Shown piece by piece: positions 1 to 31,400 of a stretch of 64,000 bases of DNA. Position numbers and translations under genes: made by a program. The first letter of the stretch is position 1. Every line of letters begins with the position of its first letter. The stretch is from contig NC_052359.1 of the NCBI RefSeq assembly GCF_009727055.1, forward strand, positions 67,033,685-67,097,684, in the 5' to 3' direction. A model generated the notes under the pieces. It did not search any database. It saw nothing but the letters and a program-made list of their open reading frames with translations, and was not told the origin of the DNA. The stretch is from Benincasa hispida (Eukaryota; Streptophyta; Magnoliopsida; Cucurbitales; Cucurbitaceae).

Positions 1-1300
1 ATTATTTAAATTAGAATAAAATTTAATATGGCAACGTCAAATCCCTTTTTTAAATAAAATAAAATAAAATAAAATCAATTGAGAAGTCTGACCCACTACT
101 ACAAATATTTAGTTAGTTTCAAAATCACTATATTTTTTTAAATACTTTTTAAATCAACTATTTATTTAATTTTACCTTTTGAAACACTGTTAAATGTATT
201 TTCAACCATTTTTATAAAAAAAAATTAAATAAAAAAATATTTCTAAAAAATATTTTTTTTCTCTAGTCAATCCAAATAGACTCATAAATCTATTATTAAA
301 AAAATGATAATAGTCTAATCCATCACTTATAGACTTTATTGTATTTGTAATTTTTTTAAATATTATTTTTCACTTAATCATTAATCTTAAAAATGCTATC
401 TGTTACCATTATCTAATAACACAAATACGAAGAATGATGATTAAATCACCATAGCAATAAAAATTTATTAATTGATTTTAATGGAAAATTCAAATTTATT
501 GTTTTTAATATCACCAAAATGGTTAACAAAATCATGATTTTCTTTTCATGCTAGGAACTTTTTTTTATTAGTACAATAATAGGGGAGAATTCAGAACCGT
601 GCTCACTTGAACTTTAAAAAAGGGTTCCTCATGATATTACTACTTTAAAAACTGTAATTCTATAATGTTCGCACTCACACTTTCACATCCATTATACGTA
701 TTTTCTTTTAATTTGAAATACAAATATCCATTATAATATGAAAGTGAATTTGAATTTTGACTTCATAAAGAAAATGTCAAACCTTAACAAGTTCCTAAAC
801 TTTCAATTGTCTAATCAATTCATCCCTAAACATTCAATATTGCTTCCAATTCCTTGATATTTTCACCACTTTTAAAAATTTACAAATTTGTTAGATCTTG
901 CATCTTCATGAATCTTAGAAACCATTGAATAAAGTGTACACACTTACCTTACACAAAATTAAAAATAACTTTTTTTTTTAGTACAAACACTTATTAGACA
1001 AAACTAATAGTGGGTTTAATGTACTCACCTTAAGTAGGACATACTAAAGTCATAATAAAGAAACGAACAGGATTAGTATGACCACAGGACTATTAACACC
1101 TATATCCTTAATTAAGTCAGGTGAAAATGACATTCTTGAAATAGCAATTTGTGAAATACCCTTTTTTAAGAGGAACAAAAAAAAAAAACACAAAAAACAC
1201 AAAAAAAAACACAAAATTAGTTGGAAAGGTTTTCATTAGTATCATTTAAATGGAGTCTCCCATATTGGAGGGAAATAAGCATGTTATATACTACACTGCA
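1..1300. other. AT-rich intergenic DNA downstream of the UBP gene
   Basis: This stretch is very AT-rich, with many A and T runs and stop codons in all frames. I see no coding exon, RNA gene or recognisable mobile element. Part of it, around 780-860, has the style of decayed non-autonomous repeats, but no terminal repeats could be paired. Confidence 0.6.
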
Positions 1301-1855
1301 GTGCTGATGATGTACACAAGGGATTATAAAGTTTCACAAACTCATCTCATCACCCAAGGAAGCCAGCACCACCACCAAAATAGGGTAAAAATAATGAATG
1401 AGACAAAAAAAGAACACTGCCAACTATAAACTCAATATACATCCCCTCAGATGGAAAAAAGAAGAGAAAGGGAAGTTGTTATGTACCTGGTAAATTACAC
1501 TAGAGACCTTCATAACCCACCAACCTTATATAAAGCTGAAGCTTTAATGAGTGCATTAGAGAGAAGGAAAAAAAAAAAAAAAAAAAAAAAAACACAATGG
1601 CAGAGCCCCAGATGGAAGAATCGAACAGTAAAACGCCCGAGGAAAAACTAACCTCCCCCGCCCGATTTTAAAACGAAAAAGGAAAAGGAAAACAAAACTA
1701 TATTGCTGAATTCCTATAACTACACACTAGAGAGTAACTTCAATAGGAGCTTTGTTTCTTCATACGCACCTCTCATTCGCATATTCTACATTTCTTCCAC
1801 AATTGACGAAGTGGGGACTTCATATGGCTGAAGTATTGGTAGAAGATGGCTATGT
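1300..1855 (-). other. probable 3' untranslated region of the UBP12/13-type gene
   Basis: On the minus strand this follows the TGA stop at 1856-1858 directly. It is less AT-rich than the flank and holds a G-rich patch near 1650-1665 and a poly(T) run, read as A on the plus strand, near 1569-1591. The 3' end of the transcript cannot be placed from sequence alone, so the outer limit is a guess. The short plus-strand reading frame at 1451-1651 is mostly a lysine run made by the A tract and is not a gene. Confidence 0.4.
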
Positions 1856-22393
<20,538 letters not shown>

Positions 22394-22620
22394 TGATGGA
22401 GAGAAAATGACAGTCCGATCGACGAATCACAGAACAAGCAAACCACGTAGAAACTTGAAAACAGTAAGGGGAAAACGAAGGGGAAAAAAATAAAATAAAG
22501 CCTGCAACACTCGAGAGAGAGAGAGAGAGAGAGAATGATTCATAAGAACATACATATATGTATATATACATATATATATGTGTGCAATTTTTTTGAAAAA
22601 AAAAAAAAAACCGTAATTTT
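22394..22620 (-). promoter_or_regulatory. 5' leader and core promoter candidate of UBP12/13
   Basis: Upstream of the ATG, the leader is pyrimidine-rich on the minus strand and contains an 11-unit (CT)n run at 22513-22534. Further out at about 22552-22580 is alternating TATATATG sequence that could supply a TATA element. CT-rich tracts close to the start site are common in plant promoters (general knowledge). The start site itself is not visible. Confidence 0.5.
22513..22534. repeat. (GA)11 microsatellite
   Basis: Eleven GA units on the plus strand, read as CT on the gene strand. It lies 120 bases upstream of the start codon. Confidence 0.95.
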
Positions 22621-22849
22621 ACTATGTGAGGAACATGATATTATGTACTGAAAACAATTTTATTAATTAAAATTACATGACATTTCCATGATTTTGATCC
22701 ATTTTCATGGATTCGATAATATTAGCAGTACGTTTTTCTATATATTTTTTTAAAAAATAATGGTCAAAAATATAAAATAGGTAATAAAATGTGACTAATA
22801 TTGTATATCATATTATTGATTTTTAAACTATAAGATAATATTATTGTTG

Positions 22850-23360
22850 ACACCGATTGAAATATAATTTATATAAAATTTGAGACTGTATCGATTTAAA
22901 ATTTAGACTAATGATTCTATATGAAACATAAGTGCATCAATTTTAACCGTTCGTTATATTTTACTAAGAAATATCATGTGAGACTTATAATTTTATCAAT
23001 TAAGCCTCTAAACTTACATAACCAAATCAATTTAGACTCTTGATTGAGATTTCTTTAAGAATTATCCATTTAAATCATGGTATTCTATTTTGTTAAATCG
23101 ATATTTGAAGAAGTCTACACATATATAAGAATTGATACATTAACGATTTTCAAACATAATTCTAACAAATATTCTAAATTGATTCACTTAAACAATTTAT
23201 AAGTTTAATTGAAACTTAATTGTCTCGCATGATATTTTTCAAACTAAAACAAGGTATAAATTAATATAATTATAAAATTTATGGTTTAAATTTATATAAT
23301 TATTAGTATAAAATTTAAATTGATACAACACAAGATTTAGGAGCATGAATTGAAATTTTT
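22850..23360 (-). repeat. AT-rich dispersed repeat, copy 1 (inverted relative to copy 2)
   Basis: Built on recurring words such as TTTAAATTGATACA and AAGTCTACACATAT...TTGATACATT. The reverse complement of these words recurs in the same order at 24150-24800, for example GTGTGTGGACTTCTACAAAT there. The copies are divergent, so this is an old repeat family and not a recent inversion. Confidence 0.5.
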
Positions 23361-23599
23361 CCTTAAAAAAAAAAAAAAAGAAATAAGTTTATATTTTTTT
23401 CAAAAATATGTCACTAATATAGATAAGATATAAAATAACTATATTTTAACTCATTTAAAAGAGATACAATACTTATTTAATAGTTTAAACGTCTTTTAAA
23501 CTTTTTTTATTTCTATAATTTTTTAAAAAATATTTATCGATATTAACATTTTATTGATAAATAACGAATGTAATTTTGAAATTTCAACATGTTAGAATT

Positions 23600-23805
23600 G
23601 GGAAAGAAAGGACGTGGATGGTCAATAAAGAAAGAGATGAGGGTAAAATGGGAATTTACATGGCGGCGTCACGAAGTTCGGGTCTCCAGATACGATATAC
23701 GGTATTATACGAGATGGCCATTGTGAAATTGACACGTCATGAGAAGGTTTTTCCAACTGGTGACGTGGCATCTTTTGAGAGTCATGTGCTCGTGCACGTG
23801 ATATG
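23600..23805. promoter_or_regulatory. cluster of ACGT-core elements
   Basis: Within 200 bases lie GGACGTGG (about 23610-23617), GACACGTCAT (23731-23740), TGACGTGGCA (23761-23770) and the palindromic CACGTG (23795-23800). TGACGTGG is a classic plant bZIP hybrid C/G-box. The island is less AT-rich than its surroundings and lies about 1.2 kb upstream of the protease start codon. Whether it serves that gene or nothing is unknown. The open frame at 23576-23806 across it has no recognisable domain. Confidence 0.45.
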
Positions 23806-24149
23806 ACCATCTGAAATCTGAATTGTTTGCATATTCTCTATTTTGTTTACCTCTTGCTTTTTCTTTTTCTTTTTTTTTCCTCCTTTTTTTAATTGATTTT
23901 TTATTTGACTGTCCGTAAATTTCCCATTTGAAAGGATTTTAATTTTGAAAATAATGTTAAAGTAGGAAAAGTAACGGTCAGTCATCTATGTTGATTCTTA
24001 CCATTTCTGTTTTTTCTTAAATCATTTACTAAAATAATTGTGTGTTTTCATTAGTTCCATTAAAAAAACAATACTTTAAATTGTGCTTAGTAATGTTCAC
24101 AAAAAGAAAAAAGTGCATAATATAGCGTATAATAAATTTATAGGATGAA

Positions 24150-24800
24150 ATACTTTTAAATAAATATCAATTTATATTCATAAATTATGGATTGTATTAA
24201 TTTAAATCATAAATTAATAATGTATAGATTTAAACTTGATTTTAGAGTTGTATCAATTTAAACTTCAAACTAATAATTGTATCAAAATAAATCATCAACT
24301 TTGATAAGTGTATCAATTTTACACCTTTCTTCATATTTAGTTTGAAAAATATCACACAACATATTTATTTTTTTCAAATAAACTTAAAAATTGATATAAG
24401 TGAATCGATGTAGATAACCTTTAATATGATTATATTTGAAAATCATCAATACATGGTTTTCTATGTGTGTGGACTTCTACAAATGTCTATTAACAAAATT
24501 GATGATTATATTTTGAATGAAAAAAAATTAAATAAATTTTAATCAAGAGTCTAAATTTATTAATTATGTAAGTTTAAAGATTTAATTGATAAAATTACAA
24601 GTTTCTCAAGATGTTTATCGGAATAAAACATAATTGAAGGTTTAAATTGATACACCTGATAAAGTTTAAAATTTACATTGATACAATTATTTTAGTTTAA
24701 GATTTAAATTGATACGATCCCCAATATCGAAGATTTAAATTAATACAATTATTATTTTATAATTTAAATTGGTATAATCTTAAAATTCATGGTATCGATT
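24150..24800 (+). repeat. AT-rich dispersed repeat, copy 2
   Basis: The partner of the repeat at 22850-23360 in opposite orientation. It shares the chain of GATACA/TGTATC-centred words and the GGACTTCTACA landmark near 24470. The 800 bases between the two copies contain the ACGT cluster and low-complexity DNA. Confidence 0.5.
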
Positions 24801-25113
24801 GATATTTGCCCAATATTTTTGGAAGGTTTCATAAATAAAATATATTTTGAAGGAACTCTAACTATAATATTATCCATACATCATTTTTAAATTAATCATA
24901 ATTTTTAATACATTTATTTGTTAATTTATTTTTAGATAACTAAAATATTGATTTAATATTAATATAATCATTGTAATAATTAAGAACGAGACATAAATTG
25001 GCACCTCAAGTGAATCTCTCGATTCTCTTCCATTTTAGTAACTGCAAATAAATAGTCATTATATTCTTTAAATAATAATAATAACAACAATAATAAATCT
25101 ATTGAATATAGAT

Positions 25114-25496
25114 TAGGTTTAAATACTACTTTATCCCTATATTTTTTATTTTGTTCATTTTGGTTCCTCTAATTTTAAAATGTTTATTTAGTCTCTATAT
25201 TTTCAATTTTGGTTCATTTGCTCCATATATTTTCAAAATATGTTCACTTTCATCTCTGTATTTTCAAATTCATTTTGGTCATCAAATTTTTAAAAAATGA
25301 CATTTTTTTTATCTCTTAAAAATGAAGTAAAAATGAAAATGAATGGACTAAAATAGTAAATTTTTTAAAGTACAATTATCAAAATGAACAATTGAAAGTA
25401 TATAGATTATAGGAACTCAAACGAACATTTTGAAAGTATAAAAATCAAAATAAACAAAATTTTAAAATATATGGATCAAAATAGTATTTAAATCAT
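25114..25496. mobile_element. MITE-like element with long terminal inverted repeats
   Basis: The left end AGGTTTAAATACTACTTTAT runs on through a TTTTGTTCATTTTGG block. The right end read in reverse complement gives ATGATTTAAATACTATTTTG and then TTTTGTTTATTTTG, so the arms pair over about 50 bases with mismatches. There is no coding capacity. Its size of about 380 bp fits a MITE. A target duplication was not resolved in the AT-rich flanks. Confidence 0.6.
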
Positions 25497-26314
25497 TTTT
25501 TTATAACGGGAACACCACCTTTATGATAAACCCATCAAAGAAAACATTTTATCTCTTTTGATCTTATACCTCTCAAAAAGATAATTTAGATTATGAACTA
25601 TTGTTAATTATTTTCCTCGTGACAATTCTCTATTGTTCATTTTGCTTGAGTTATTCTTTTTCATTATGTTGCATGACTTAAAAATTCAACATTATTCATA
25701 GAAAAAATTATTGGTTTTTCTATGAATCATTCAATAAACTATAGCTTAAAATTATTGATTTTTCAATGGTATCTATAGAAAAATTAATTTGATTTAAAAT
25801 GCATTTTATTTGTTGTCAAAGCAAGTTAAATTCGATGGTAATTGACATGACCTTTCACGTCGAATTTCCATCCTACAATTATCGTACCAAAAAATGCATA
25901 TTTTAATTTGCCAATGATAAGAAACACACTCTAGGTTTCTAATCCTCAAGAGTTTTTTTTTTTTTTTCCCCCGATATTTGGCAAGCTAAACCTAGAGCAT
26001 TGCATGCATTTTTCCATTCTGGGCTGGTCACGAGAATTTTTATCCCTTTTAATTGTGATATATATACTATTTTTAAGATAGGGGAAAAAATAAAGAAACT
26101 ATCAACGGGAGGATTCGCACTCATGCATGCTAGGGTATTCAAAAAAAAATCTAATGATTCGAAAAAATAGGATCAATCCAATCCAATTTGAATGGTTTAG
26201 GTTAAGTTATCAACTCATTTGGATCAAGTTAGATTCAAAAAATTTATAGATTAGATCGACTCATGGGTCAACTTATAATCCGAACCAACTCAAACTTATT
26301 ATTAATTTAAATAT

Positions 26315-26319
26315 NNNNN
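26315..26319. other. assembly gap of five N
   Basis: Five undetermined bases in AT-rich DNA. The length is more likely a placeholder than a measured gap. Confidence 0.99.
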
Positions 26320-26614
26320 ATTATATGTGCATATATTTTTTTTATTTTATTTTATAAAATAATTTATATGTATAATTTATTCTCCAACGACTTTTAAACA
26401 CGATCTTTTTAGCATATTGGTAGAAAATTTTGATAATATAAATTTAAATTGAATTGCCAATCTTAATTTAATATATGAAAATAATTTTTAAAAATCAATA
26501 TATATTAATATTTTACTTATTTTTAGAACAATAATTATAATATATATTAAAAAGCCACCATCTTTGAGAGGTTTTGTTGACTATTTTGTCCGTATGTCAA
26601 ATCTTAAATTTACA

Positions 26615-26796
26615 AATCATACCACTAATAATTGTGAATTATATATAATCCCCAATATTTAACTCAAAATAAGGCATTTAAAAACGTAGAATATGAAAAG
26701 CTTTCTTCTATAGTTACTAGATTCGATTAAATATCAATATTCATTCTACACATAAAACTGAAAATTGATCCACATTAATCATACCACTAATAATTG
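26615..26796. repeat. 20-bp perfect direct repeat, 162 bases apart, ending at the LINE edge
   Basis: AATCATACCACTAATAATTG occurs at 26615-26634 and again at 26777-26796. The second copy stops exactly where LINE-like sequence begins. It may be a repair duplication tied to the LINE insertion or an assembly effect. Confidence 0.85.
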
Positions 26797-29700
26797 GCAC
26801 TGGCTTTAGTGCAGGTAGATCCTGATTCGTTGTCTGTTATGGAGGGGATATTCGGAAGTTTGGGCAAAAGCTCAGTGGGAGGTGGTAGGTGTGATTTATT
26901 GCAAGATCCATGATTTTGTGTTCTTGGAATGTTAGGGGTTTAAATGACCCTGTAAAGTGTAAGGTGGTGGCAGATTTCATGGCTTCCTCCTCTATTACTT
27001 TTTATTGTTTGCTTGAGACGAGGGTTCGTCGCGAGAACTTTGATATGGTGGTGGATAGGTTTGGTGATGCTTAGAGGTGTGTGTGGTTATTGGGGGGGGA
27101 GGATCTGGGTGATGTGGCGAAGGAGTGTCTATGATTTTCTTATAAATGTCAGTGGGGATCAGTTCATTTATGGAACCTTGGTGGATATTGTATCTAGAGC
27201 CAAGGTTCATATTGCTTCTAATCACGTGAGCGAAAGAAGGAACTTGTGGTCTCAGTTGATTGATGTGTGTGCCTCGTGGCAGCTTCCTGGAGTTGTTTTG
27301 GGGGATTTTAATGCTATTCGTGGTAGTTCGGAGGATTTTAGAGGTTGCCCTAGCTTGAAGGAGATGGATAGTTTGATGGGACGTTGTTGGAGACGTAGTT
27401 AGGTGTGACAGGTAACTGGTTTACTTGGACTAGTCAAATTCAGGGGAATGGTATCTTGCGCCGATTGGATCGTTGCTTGTCTAATGAGGCGTGGAAGATA
27501 GTTTCCTGTATTAAGAGGTTAAGGTTGGTTAGTGGGGGATTTCTGATCATAGCCCTCTTATGGTTTATACGGGGGAGACGAAGAGTAGGACGCCTTTTAC
27601 ATTTCGCTACTTTTCTCATTGGGCGGAGGCTGATGGTTTTATTGATACTATCAGGTCGGTGTGGAGAAGGTCAGAGGATGTGTCTCCCATGGTTAGCTTT
27701 GTGTGAAATTTGAAGGCAGTGAAGTGGGTTTTACGTGCATCGTTTGGTAAGCGTATCTATATGTTATCTGATGAGGTACGAGTGGCTAAGAAGATTATGA
27801 AGGCTGCTCAGGCTGAAGTGGAGAGGGATCCTCTTTCAGAGTCGGTATGTGCGGAGGCGGCTCAGGCCATTGTGGTGTTCTGGTTAGTGGCTAGATTAGA
27901 GGAGGCGTCGCTCCGGTAGAAGGCCAGGGTGAAGTGGCTGGAGTTAGGGAATATGAACACGACTTTTTTCCATCGTTGTGTTTGTTCTCGTCGTAGTTGC
28001 AGTGGTTTTACAGTGCATGATATGGTGGCAGGGGTAGCGGTTGAGTTCTTTTAAGGTAGTTTGAAGTCTCAGCCTGTGGGGTATAGGGATCTTACTGCCC
28101 GGATTGGGAATATTGTTCAGTTTAACTGGTCCGAGGAGGGGGTGGAGGCACTTGGTAGTCCAGTGAGTCGGGATAAGATTCGGAAGACTTTATTCTTAAT
28201 GAAGTCTGGGAAGGCTCCTGGGCCTGATGGGTTTTTGGTGGATTTTTACAGAGCTACTTGGAGTGTGATTGGGGATGATTTTTGTGATGCTGTGCTGAAC
28301 TTTTTTTAGTTTTGTTACCTATCTAGTGGAGTTAAGTCTACTGCTATTACTCTAATTCCAAAGAGGCGGGGAGCTGAACGCATGGAGGAATTTCGTCCTA
28401 TTTCTTGTTGCAATGTTGTGTATAAATGTATCTCGAGGATCTTAGCTGAGAGATTGAGGTTTTGGTTACCTTCTTTCATTAGTGGTAACCAGTCTGCGTT
28501 TATTCCTGATTTGTCGTTTTTCGATAACATTTTATTGTGTCGAGAGCTTGTAAGGGGGCTACAAGGAGGCTAGAGGGAATCTGCATTGTGTGTTGAAGGT
28601 AGATCTTCAGAAGGCATACGATTCGGTCAATTGAGATTTTCTGTTTGGTGTGTTACTGGCTATAGGCACGCCCCCATTCAGTTTGTTAGTTGGGTGAGGG
28701 CTTGTGTTACGTCACCTCTGTGATGATTAATGGTTTTCTTGAGGGGGTTTTTCCTTGTAAGAAGGGGTTGAGGTAGGGGATTCATTGTCTCCTTTTTTGT
28801 TTATGATGGTGATGGAGGTCTTGTCCAGGTTGTTAAATAAACCTCCGGTGTGGTTTAGGTTCCATGACTGGTGTGAACGTATTAGCCTGACTCATTTGAT
28901 TTTTGGAAATGATTTAATGATTTTCTGTGCAGCTGAGAGAAATTCTTTGGAGTTTGTGAGGCAAGTTCTGACGGATTTTACAGGGCTGTCTAGGTTAGTT
29001 GCAAATGTTGGGAAGAATTTCATGTTTGTTACAGGTGTGGAGCCTAGTGAGGCGGAAGAACTAGTTGCGTTTATGGGATTCTCTCTTGGTTCGTTGCCTG
29101 TTAGGTATCTGAAGTTACCGTTATTGGCTGGTCGGTTGAAGGTTGTGGATTGTGTGCCTTTAATACAGAGAATTACAACTCGTACTATAAGTTGGACGAC
29201 ATGATCCCTCTCTTTTGCTGGAAGGCTGCAGCTTGTTAGGTCTGTTTAACAGTCCTTTCAAGTGTTTTGGTGTAGCATCTTCGTGTTGCCTGTGTATGCA
29301 ACTCATGATGTTGATCGTCTGTGACATATTTATTTATGGAAGGGAAGTGCGGTGAGTGAGTCGAGGTAGTGTGCAAGTGACATGGGCTAAGGCTGTCTCT
29401 TATACACATCTAGATGTGTATAAGAGACAGGTATAGAGGTCATCTGAGGTCGGTGTCTGTTTTGTTTCACCTTATGGTCTTTACGTTTCGTGCTCGAGCT
29501 GCTTCTTGGCGGGTTGATCTTCTTGGTCTTATCTAGCGTGTTTACGGTTGCTTTTCTTCTTTCTGAACTTGCTGTTGCTCTCTGTTTTGCTGTTGTCCCT
29601 AGTTGTGGGGTTTTGGTTTCTCTTCTCTGTTTTTCTCCCCAGTGTTTTGGGGGCTTTTTTAAATTTTATTTTGGTTTGCTTAGGTTTTTTCTTGTTCGCT

Positions 29701-29810
29701 TTGTTTGCATTTTGTTGCCCTATCTTTGCTCGTGCTTTGTTGCTTTGATGCCTTGATCTCGGGCTATGGGATCCTCATTATTGTTGTATAATAATATCAT
29801 CTATTCTATA
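26797..29810 (+). mobile_element. LINE, endonuclease plus reverse transcriptase, decayed and internally joined
   Basis: The order matches a plant L1-type ORF2. The endonuclease starts near 26910 (LCSWNVRGLN), with GDFNAI near 27300 and a SDH block near 27540. The reverse transcriptase follows with KSGKAPGPDGF near 28205, FRPISCCNVVYK near 28393, a GD-S-LSPFLF block near 28775 and RITTRTISWT near 29175. In-frame stops and shifts break it into many pieces. The catalytic FADD box reads FGND at about 28902-28913. The C-terminal zinc-binding part is missing at an adapter-like join (29393-29430). The 3' end near 29800 has a short A-rich tail. Confidence 0.85.
29393..29430. other. Nextera mate-pair junction adapter (Tn5 mosaic ends back to back)
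   Basis: The 19-mer CTGTCTCTTATACACATCT at 29393-29411 is followed directly by its exact reverse complement at 29412-29430. This is the sequence left at the circularisation point of Nextera mate-pair libraries (established knowledge). It is not a plant element. The bases on either side are therefore probably not neighbours in the genome. Confidence 0.95.
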
Positions 29811-29972
29811 AAAAAATAAAAAATTAAATAATTGTTCATTTAGTTCCATTTTATCATGAATAAATAGCTTCCCTCTCACATTGCAACACATATAGACTTA
29901 CATGTACATTCCCAAGTCTATAGGAATGGTGTTTATGGAATTATTGCAATGTAAAAGATTCCCCCGTAGTTA

Positions 29973-30462
29973 CTTTACGTTTTGGTCCCTAAACTTTAAA
30001 AAATGTCTGTCTTAGTCCTTAAACTTTTAAAAATTATTTATTTTGGTCTTTAGTATTAAGATTATGTTTAACTATTTAATAAAAATATGAGGGATCTTGT
30101 ATTTTTTTACGACTATGCTCTAAATGTATTGAGTAAGATGAAGGTGAATTAAAATGTCAACAACCAACATGCAAAAATATCGAAACGGCCAAAATTTTGA
30201 ATTAAAAATGTATTTTAAATTCTTCCACTTTGCCACATTATTCGAAATTGAAACTTTAGATTTTTTAGTATAGCTAACTTATTTGGTAGCCTAGTCATAA
30301 AGAAATACAAGTCACCTCGCTATTATGTAAAAGGTTAACAAAATTGTTATATATCAAAGACCAAAATAATCACTTTTTACAAATTCAGGGACTAAACGAC
30401 AAGTTAACAATAACATTGATGAAATAAAAAAATGTCAAAGTTTAAGTACTAAAATGTAAAGT
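29973..30462. mobile_element. MITE-like element with TTTTGGTCCCTAAACTTT ends
   Basis: The left end ACTTTACGTTTTGGTCCCTA is mirrored at 30437-30462 (AAAGTTTAAGTACTAAAATG on plus). Inner AGTCCTTAAAC/GGGACTAAA words mirror each other as well. The element is about 490 bp and non-coding, in the style of a common plant non-autonomous DNA transposon. A target duplication is not obvious. Confidence 0.6.
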
Positions 30463-30659
30463 TCATGAACCAACATAGAACATTATTCAAAGTTCAAAGA
30501 TAAAGAAAGATTTTAGCATTTGTGGCATTGAAGGATGAGCAATAGTTGACTGATATTATGTACATTTATACGTTGTTTACATTGTAAATACAAATGATAA
30601 TTTGAATTTATCACTCAACTATTTGATTTGATAAGGAAAATTTGCATTCAAAATCTGAC

Positions 30660-31400
30660 CTCACTTTAAAAAAATTTGAAATTTGGCCTTTTGTTCAAGT
30701 CGGCTGTGTGTGAAAATATCATTTTAACCAAAACGCGTGTGAGGCAGAACACAATTCAAATTTCTCACTATTTCCTTTCGTTCTTTCATATCGTTCTTTT
30801 CTCTCCTTCGTCTCGTTCTTTAATTCACGTTGTTTTCCTTCTTTTTTTTTTTAAATTTTTCCCTTCTTTTGAATTATTCCTCTTGCTCGTTCCTCTCGCT
30901 TATTCATCTCGTTTCTTCCACTAACTTATTTCTCGTCAATTTTGTAGTTTTTTCCTTTTAGTTTTTTTTTTACTTCATTTGAATTTTCACTTTCGCTTCT
31001 TCCTCTCGATTTGGTTCACGCTTCAACTTACATCTTTGATTTAAGAAGAAGAAGATGTCAACATAAACAAAAGAAATCACCGAAAAAGGAGGACAATTAA
31101 AGACAAGAGGGTGAGAAGGAGACCTCGTCGAAAAAACGGAAAAAAAAAAACAACATTAACATAAATCATCGAAAAAGAAAATATCGCTAGAAAACAAAAA
31201 ACATCATAAATAGAAGAAATCATTGAAAAATAACAAAAAAACGAAAAAGAAGAAAAAAAACGGAAAAACAGAAAAAAAAAAAATGTACAAAAGAGAAGGA
31301 AGAAAAAAGAAGGAATGATGATTAAAGTGACAAATTCATAAGTTGATAACATCAGTCGAAGTTAAGAATCCGAGTAAATTAAAAAGTGAAGAAATTTGTA
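30660..31400. other. strand-asymmetric tract: pyrimidine-rich then purine-rich
   Basis: From about 30770 to 31020 the plus strand is dominated by TTC/CTC words. From about 31040 to 31330 it is dominated by GAA/AAA words such as ATCGAAAAA and GAAGAAGAAG. No open frame with a recognisable domain is present. It may be a decayed foldback or low-complexity sequence. Confidence 0.35.

Noticed and set aside
23576..23806. A 76-codon plus-strand open frame upstream of the protease gene.
   Set aside because: There is no recognisable domain, and the composition fits chance openness in a less AT-rich island. The regulatory-motif reading is more economical.
29393..29430. Perfect 19-bp inverted repeat that could be a natural transposon end or hairpin terminator.
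   Set aside because: It is base-for-base the engineered Tn5 mosaic end pair used in sequencing libraries, so a natural Tn5-type insertion is not needed.
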